From Echinostoma caproni (taxonomy: Eukaryota; Platyhelminthes; Trematoda; Plagiorchiida; Echinostomatidae): 28,672 nt of DNA. Each line of letters begins with the position of its first letter. The first letter of the stretch is position 1. The stretch lies in assembly GCA_900618425.1 (NCBI GenBank), contig UZAN01042746.1:3168-31839 (forward strand), written 5' to 3'. Shown here one piece after another: positions 23,100 through 28,672 of the stretch. The translations under genes and the position numbers were made by a program. A model generated the notes under the pieces. The model did not search any database, had not been told where the DNA came from, and worked only from the letters and a program-made list of their open reading frames with translations.

Positions 23100-23710
23100 T
23101 TTCACGCTGGGCCGAATGATCATTCGAGATAGGTAGAGGAGTGGTTGGGTGAGCCATATGTGTCTGTATTAGAGCGAGACCGATATTGTTGGTGGTGGTG
23201 ATATTGATGATCGAATTGTGGCCGGAGTAAGTGGAGAGCTTGAACCAGCCGCTTTTGTGCGCGTAGTTTTGGTGCCTTAGCGGTGGCTAATGTATGAAAG
23301 CGCACTGCCTTAGAGAGGTTGGAAGGCACACGATAGAGGACGCTGAACGCGAATTATGGTTTATTTTACGGCCACTAGTTGACCAAAAATGGTGCTTCCT
23401 ATTCTCTCCGTGCCTCCCTGTTTCAACCATTGTGGGCAGTGTTCCTTCATTCATTGGGATGGTTGCCTCGCCGAGCAATCAGTGTGCGCTGCATTACAGG
23501 CGCACCGGAAGGAGTAAATAACCATAGAAGTAGTCAGCGTAGACAGTCTGTCTTTGTGGCTCGTTCAGATGATGGGTGAGCCTGTGAAGACACACATTGG
23601 ATAATGGAGCTTTGCAGGTCCGCTTCACTGTACGCGTCAAGCAGTTGTTGAGGAAATCTTTGCGCACTACTCCACTACCTTGAGCGTCACGGTTTGACCA
23701 ACCCAATTTT
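23100..23710 (-). repeat. Dispersed repeat, possibly a retroelement fragment
   Basis: The region is less AT-rich than its surroundings and open in several short frames on both strands. On the minus strand it contains the phrase ACAAAAGCGGCTGGTTCAAG followed by CTCTCCA, closely matched on the plus strand inside the element at 14337-14689. No transposase or reverse-transcriptase motif is visible, so the class is unknown. Confidence 0.5.
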
Positions 23711-24116
23711 CATGTTTTGAATATCCAATGAAAATGCATCCAATTTGGTCCGAAGACTCTTCTACTATGATTGGCACGAAATATAATGTAATGATAAATG
23801 GAATGAAAAAGGACAATTCATGTTTGAAAACGACGAGATAGTTGGGTTCAAGTTCTTTTTTAAAAGGAAGGCAAACATGTCACATCTAAGATGATTCATA
23901 AAACGCTCCAATTCGAACATTACCCTAACCTCTACGGTTAGTCGTCGTTACATGGTCTGTAATTTAAACGCATAAGTTTCTTCTGATGCGTTTTTAGATA
24001 TGAACTGATGGGGAATATGTTATTGGTCAAATGAAGTATTTTTGCTTGATTAAAAATAATCATTAGGAATTGTCCGCGAAAAATCCGTATCCTAATTTGA
24101 AAGTTATTTGTCACAG

Positions 24117-24358
24117 GTTCACAATTAGCTCATCGTTATCAATGGATACAATGGATAGACTTGGGCGTTTGTGTTATCAGTTTCTTCATGTTAGAAAAAC
24201 AAGGTTTGCTGAACCCACCAGTGAATCTCAACCCACCTCGTTTCATTCAAGCTATTTTGAGTTACAATACACTAACTGTTATGAATTTTATGTATCTGAT
24301 GCTTTCTCGTCACACTGAAATAAGCCACACGTGTGAGCAGTTAGCTTGTTTAGTTTGA
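24117..24358 (+). CDS. Probable terminal exon of an unidentified membrane protein
   Basis: After a TTATTTGTCACAG acceptor, phase 1 entry gives an open frame of about 79 residues ending at TGA 24356-24358. A polyadenylation signal AATAAA lies 65 bases on (24424-24429), the right arrangement for a last exon. Two hydrophobic segments are visible, around GVCVISFFML (residues 16-25) and around TLTVMNFMYLML (residues 52-63), separated by a Pro/Asn-rich loop (NPPVNLNPP), so a membrane protein is likely. I do not recognise the family. Upstream exons were not found: the sequence before it is mostly the repeat at 23100-23710, so they may be far away or absent. An overlapping frame starting near 24070 is a shadow. 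Confidence 0.42.
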
Positions 24359-24423
24359 GCACATCTGTATATGGGAGATTCAAATTTTTATCTAACGGTT
24401 GTTTCAAGTAAAACAACACGTGA

Positions 24424-24429
24424 AATAAA
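24424..24429 (+). promoter_or_regulatory. Polyadenylation signal after the 24117-24358 exon
   Basis: AATAAA within TGAAATAAATAACC, 65 bases past the TGA. It supports the preceding frame as a terminal exon. Confidence 0.45.
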
Positions 24430-24868
24430 TAACCTAATCCAACTGATCCGATATGACCACCCAAAATGCTGACATTTATAATGTTTGAATTAGGAATTCA
24501 TTTGAAACTCTGAAATAATATATCTCTGAGTTTCGTTTTAACGAAGGGAAAATGCATCTCAACAGAGGTGATCTTTATTAAATTGTTCCAACTGAAGCGA
24601 AAGGCTAATTTGAAAATCCAGCAACGTCAAAGATTGTGAGAACAAACCAAATTAGTCTAGTATTCTCAATCGTACCCGGTCTGCTATTTCAGTCGATGCG
24701 CTTCTTCATTTTCCGTCTAAGGATGAACTGTATTGAAACGTTCCATGTGTACAAAGGTCATTTCTATGACGCACCTTGTGCGTTTTCCGAAAACTAGCAA
24801 GACTACTGTCGCACTAAACGGTCAAAGTGCAATAGCAATTACTCCACTGGGAGTGTGCCGTTAACTAG

Positions 24869-24979
24869 TGTATCAAAATTTATCATAAAAAAATTGGTTT
24901 GAATGAATACTTAGTTACAGTGGTAATGCTCATTAACAATTGTGTCTTTATCAAAGGCACTGAACTCGAAACACAGAAA
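24869..24979 (+). other. Open frame ending in a consensus donor, unplaced
   Basis: A frame open from 24869 ends at AAA|GTAAGT (24979). An acceptor TTAGTTACAG at 24920 would trim it to 59 nt, phase 1 in and phase 0 out. The segment has a hydrophobic run then Cys (VMLINNC), but lacks the CxxC needed for a saposin exon. No partner exon was found. Confidence 0.22.
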
Positions 24980-26639
24980 GTAAGTATGAAATGCTTAGGA
25001 TCGACCGCTTCATTTGAAGTCTGTGTTGCACACATCTTCCTTAGCATTGAGTAGGCTCTAAATGCGTGTGCAGTCAGTTCATCCGTGTTAGGAATCGACA
25101 GCGCTGCACCTCAACCGAATCATTCAAAGTCCAGTTAACTAATAATGATACCTATCGTTCCACGCGAACGGGTCAGCACATTGTGCGGTTCATCTGACGT
25201 TAACACTAGAGTACTTTTTTCACCCAGGCGCTGAATACCCGCTTCCAATCGAACAACGTTTGGATCAGCTACTTTATTCCACCTCATAGGGAGAGTCCAG
25301 ACGTTCGAGAATAGTTTGGAAAAAACGGCCTCGTCCAGATTTCTCATTATTTATTTAAATAAGTAAAATCAACACATTTAACTGTGGGTTACCAGCCAAA
25401 AGCCCACAGACTGAAGTGTGCAAACTGAATAAGCTAAATTATTACACCAGAGGAAGATTCCAGTGGGAAAAGAAAATATCACAGAACAATGCAAAGCGCA
25501 CGTTGTTAGAACACGATATTTCATTTACGTAATGAGTGACTTGCCAATAGCTGGCGCGTTCAAAAACAGTTGCAAGAACATTTTAGGATTTTGCCAAAGG
25601 AATCCTGACTAGAGAAAAGTTTGGTTGATTCTCCATGGTTTGATATTGAGTTGAAGCAGCTTCAGCGAAGAGGGTCATGCACTACGCCAAGGCGTTTGCC
25701 ACTAATCGCACGGTGATTATGCGAAATTCGTGGATAGGTTTTGTTTGGTATTACAATGAAAACAAAATTTTCGGTTTCAATATGACATACCAGCAACCTG
25801 CCGGGTCATTTGAGCTCTTTTGTCGCTCACATCCTCTATATTTTCAAGCAATTTGGGCAGTTTTCTGAACGAAAAACACCGAATACTCTATGCTGTTTTT
25901 CTACACACTTCAGTGTCACCTTCCTTTTGACACAATCGGTAACAGTTTATGAGGAGCGGTATAATTAGGGTGACAAAAACATACGGTGAGTCTAATTGAA
26001 ACGCCTTACACCTTTTGTTTATTCCACCAACACTTTAGTTCGCACATGGAATTCAGTTCTATCCTGTGACTTAGGGAAGCTTCAGTGAACACTGTCCATA
26101 TCTTGAAAGTCTGCTCGGCAAACGAGCTTTATGTGATTGAGACGATTGACAAGCATGGATACGCTTTAGTAAGACATTACACTGCTGACCTGGAGTTCGT
26201 GCTTCGATCTGCAAAGGCTACATGAGCACTCTCGAACCAAATAACTGAACGTTTACAGTTCAGCGGCTATTTCGTGTTTTCATGATTGGATCACACCTGT
26301 GCCTTCCCTATTGTAAACCGTCACACATGAAAATCTGCCATCGATGTTGCTGGCATCCTGTGGGAGGAAGTATTCGGGGCAAAATGATGAAAATAATATG
26401 AAAATCGCTAACTGAGGTTAAATTATAAACTCAAGAAGCATGCATTTTACTAGGTTATATGTGGGTTATATCAGCCTCAGTCATTTCTTACATTAGAAAT
26501 CATCTGCTGTGTAATTGTCCTATTCATGATTGTTTGAAAATGAAAGTTTTCTAGGTGATATTCAGAGTTTATTAGTTCGTCTGCAGGTCATACTAACGAG
26601 ATAGATCCATCGGCATCCGTCTTTTTATTACACACCTTA
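24980..26639. other. Mostly noncoding; no firm gene
   Basis: Apart from the minus frame at 25135-25347, there is a plus frame at 25677-25868 rich in aromatic residues but without a partner exon, and a strong acceptor at about 26038 (TTATTCCACCAACACTTTAG) that reaches stops within 17 codons in every phase. I see no recognisable domain. Confidence 0.35.
25135..25347 (-). other. Unplaced open frame, 70 codons, protein-like composition
   Basis: ATG to TAA on the minus strand, with balanced charged and hydrophobic residues (for example LEAGIQRLGEKSTLVL) and higher GC than its flanks. The TATTTAAATAAAT just before it could be a TATA element. A possible donor (ATAG|GTATCA) lies near its end. I recognise no family; it could be an exon or an old retroelement piece. 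Confidence 0.28.
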
Positions 26640-27310
26640 GTGTGATGAACAACAGACAGGGAAAAATCTACGGTCACGAGGACGTGATTTTCAGTGAAGG
26701 GAAACCGGCAACCCAAGCCCCGGGACTTGAAGTAGCGAACCACATAAAGCCCCGATAGCTTAGGCATGGCATTGAATCAGACGACATCAAAGCTGTCCTC
26801 CACCAAAGTTGGGTAACGGTGGCAGGGCTCGAACCTAAAGGCATAGGATCCACAGCACGCCAGTGACAGAGAGCAAGCCATTGTGCTTACGTAGATTGCT
26901 TGTTTTTCGCCTTAATAAAGGTCTCTACAGGCCGTTTATTTATGCGCATTTGCGTATCGATGGGACATGATCTGTCTGCAAAAGATCCGAAAGGTGGTAT
27001 GGGCCTGGATTTCCAGCAGCAAGTCCCACTATGGAGAGAGCAGCGCAGGTAAGGAAACTCCTCCACGTTGGGGAACTCCAGTAAATTGAGCTGATTTTAG
27101 TGAATCGACTCCTGCGAAGGTGAACAATACTCTGGAATTCTTTTCGAGTGACTGCAATGGAGGAGAATAGCAACGCCACTATCAAGTGGCCTCTGGATGA
27201 GCAAGTACCTCAAAGAACAATGGAAGGACGGTTACCTGTGATCGGACCTGTAACCCAGTCTTGACGGGGCTTACACGGGTACCCTGCCCTCTACCCTCAG
27301 CTCTAACCAC
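26640..27310 (-). repeat. Repeat debris including a tRNA-like block
   Basis: On the minus strand GGTTCGAGCCC at about 26827-26837 matches a tRNA B box with no good cloverleaf around it. The adjoining 26940-27310 is more GC-rich and broken by stops in all frames, like a decayed retroelement 3' region. The short minus frame at 26940-27185 lies inside it and is not a gene. Class and boundaries are uncertain. Confidence 0.4.
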
Positions 27311-27350
27311 AAGAAGGACTCAATTGTATGCATTCAGTATTGATAGGTAA

Positions 27351-27368
27351 TATATATATATATATATA
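27351..27368 (+). repeat. (TA)9 microsatellite
   Basis: Nine uninterrupted TA units immediately after the repeat debris region. Confidence 0.95.
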
Positions 27369-28672
27369 GCATCACAGGTCGATGGTTGACATTAGAGAAA
27401 GTGGATCAGTATAGTTGTGGGTGCATAGCGGAAAGATATCGAATTTTTAAACCTTTTTTCCTATATATTCGTTGTTTTTATTGAAAATTTGAAAAAGGAG
27501 GCGGAACAAAATGTTTTCCTGAGTTATTACATCGAAAGAATGTAAAACAAAGAAGAAATAAGTTATGAAATGTCGCTCATTTCATCCTTCCGGTTCCTGC
27601 GCTAAAACCCTGAGTTGGCTTTCGTTCACCTCGTTTTTGTGATCACGAGGGAATTTCAAAACAGTTTAGCTACCCACGTTTTTCGCAGAAGGCGTTTTAC
27701 CTTATGATTGGATAGTCTGAGCGTCTTTTACTCTCTCATCTTTTCATAGCTACATGCTGAAAGTTACCATATAAGATACTTATGTACCATGCGCGGTTGT
27801 CACTTATTCACCCAAAAGCCATTTCAGTGACTCCAAATTGTAAACAAAACACCGTCCCTCAGCGGAAGTGGGCAGAGTCCTACTTCTTAATCATAGTGGA
27901 CTTAAAATTATTATTCCTTGTTCCGATTGGTTTACCTACGCTGATCCCCACAGACAGTATATGGCTGTGATTGAAGATAGACAAAAATAGATCGGTATCT
28001 TCTGCACCTCAGTATCTTTCTACACGTCTCCATCGGAAACCTGTCCTGCAAATAGCCAAAGCAGTACTCCACTACACTCTGAAATGACAGCTTACAAATT
28101 ATGAACTGCATGGAAATAGATGATGAAGTCTGTGATAACTGGACAGTTACTGCTGCCAAAATGAAAGGTTCTCTGTCAGATATGGTTAATCTAGAATATT
28201 ATACACCTCCAATAATGCCGTTGGATTATCGCTGATCACGTGGTCCGTGGGAGAACCAACCACCGACCACATGTTTGATCAAATCAACCTTTAATAACCA
28301 CTAATAAGTGAAACTTTTGCCATCGAGGCATCCACTAGTACCTGGAACTATGCATTATAATGGGAATAATACAATTTGACGCATTCCTATTACAACCTTC
28401 AGTAGTCCTCATCCAGAAACCACCACACGAAATGCACAAAAAAGAATGTGGGTTTGGGAGAACAGCGGACTTTCGAACGCCACTATGTACTTCTACGTCA
28501 ACTATAAAAATTTCATATGCGCCGAATAAAGTAGGATAGTAGGGAAAGATCTTTATTGATATACATACAATCAAGTCATGCTCAAGAAAACTGAAAATTA
28601 AAATGAATACTGCAAACATTCTCAAAACCCCAAATTCATAGAACAATTCAATTCTGATGTCGTCCTAAAACC
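27369..28672. other. No supportable gene to the window end
   Basis: Short frames at 27782-27970 (plus), 27932-28159 and 28335-28646 (minus) lack family features and paired splice sites. The last, 103 codons with a hydrophobic N-terminal half, could be part of an exon but I cannot support it. Confidence 0.35.

Noticed and set aside
24869..24979. Saposin exon 3 relic
   Set aside because: The phase and the single cysteine near the end resemble one, but CxxC is missing and no Cys4 exon follows.

Overview
The window looks like nuclear DNA from a parasitic flatworm, most likely a digenean fluke. It is AT-rich and gene-poor, with intron-split genes, fluke-type six-cysteine saposin-like genes, a Penelope-like retroelement that keeps its GIY-YIG domain, one possible 34-base intron, and many degraded repeats. 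I cannot name the species. Nothing indicates a bacterium, plasmid or virus: there are no ribosome binding sites, operons, CRISPR arrays or rRNA genes. Most long open frames are chance frames or repeat translations, and the real coding sequence lies in short exons.

The core is two facing saposin-like (SAPLIP) genes rebuilt from splice signals, cysteine spacing and phase. The plus-strand gene runs from 5424 to about 13461 (exons 5424-5498, 7396-7423, 8375-8508, 8882-8971, and probably 13405-13461). The minus-strand gene runs from 17466 to 15310 (exons 17404-17466, 17221-17236, 16455-16585, 16249-16326, 15310-15330). Both have a signal-peptide exon, a tiny second exon (28 and 16 nt), then three saposin exons. 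Intron phases are 0, 1, 0, 0 in both, and 27 residues separate Cys2 from Cys3 in both. They are diverged paralogues that encode small secreted lipid- or membrane-interacting proteins, typical of fluke gut and tegument secretions. The last exon of the plus gene is the weakest part of the models.

Region by region: 1-678 holds the probable 3' end of an unidentified plus-strand gene. A possible small two-exon minus gene lies at 2582-2906. From 2907 to 5423 there is no firm gene. The plus SAPLIP gene carries a broken antisense Penelope-like element in intron 1 and tRNA-like repeats in intron 4. Between the 3' ends of the two SAPLIP genes lie a 42-bp inverted repeat with polyadenylation signals in both arms (13534-13705) and a 353-bp element with 40-bp inverted ends (14337-14689). 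Upstream of the minus gene, 17526-20640 is empty. A roughly 650-bp GAT/GGA microsatellite occupies 20786-21434. A dispersed repeat lies at about 23100-23710, a likely terminal exon of an unknown membrane protein at 24117-24358, an unplaced minus-strand frame at 25135-25347, and repeat debris at about 26640-27310. The rest is noncoding as far as I can see.
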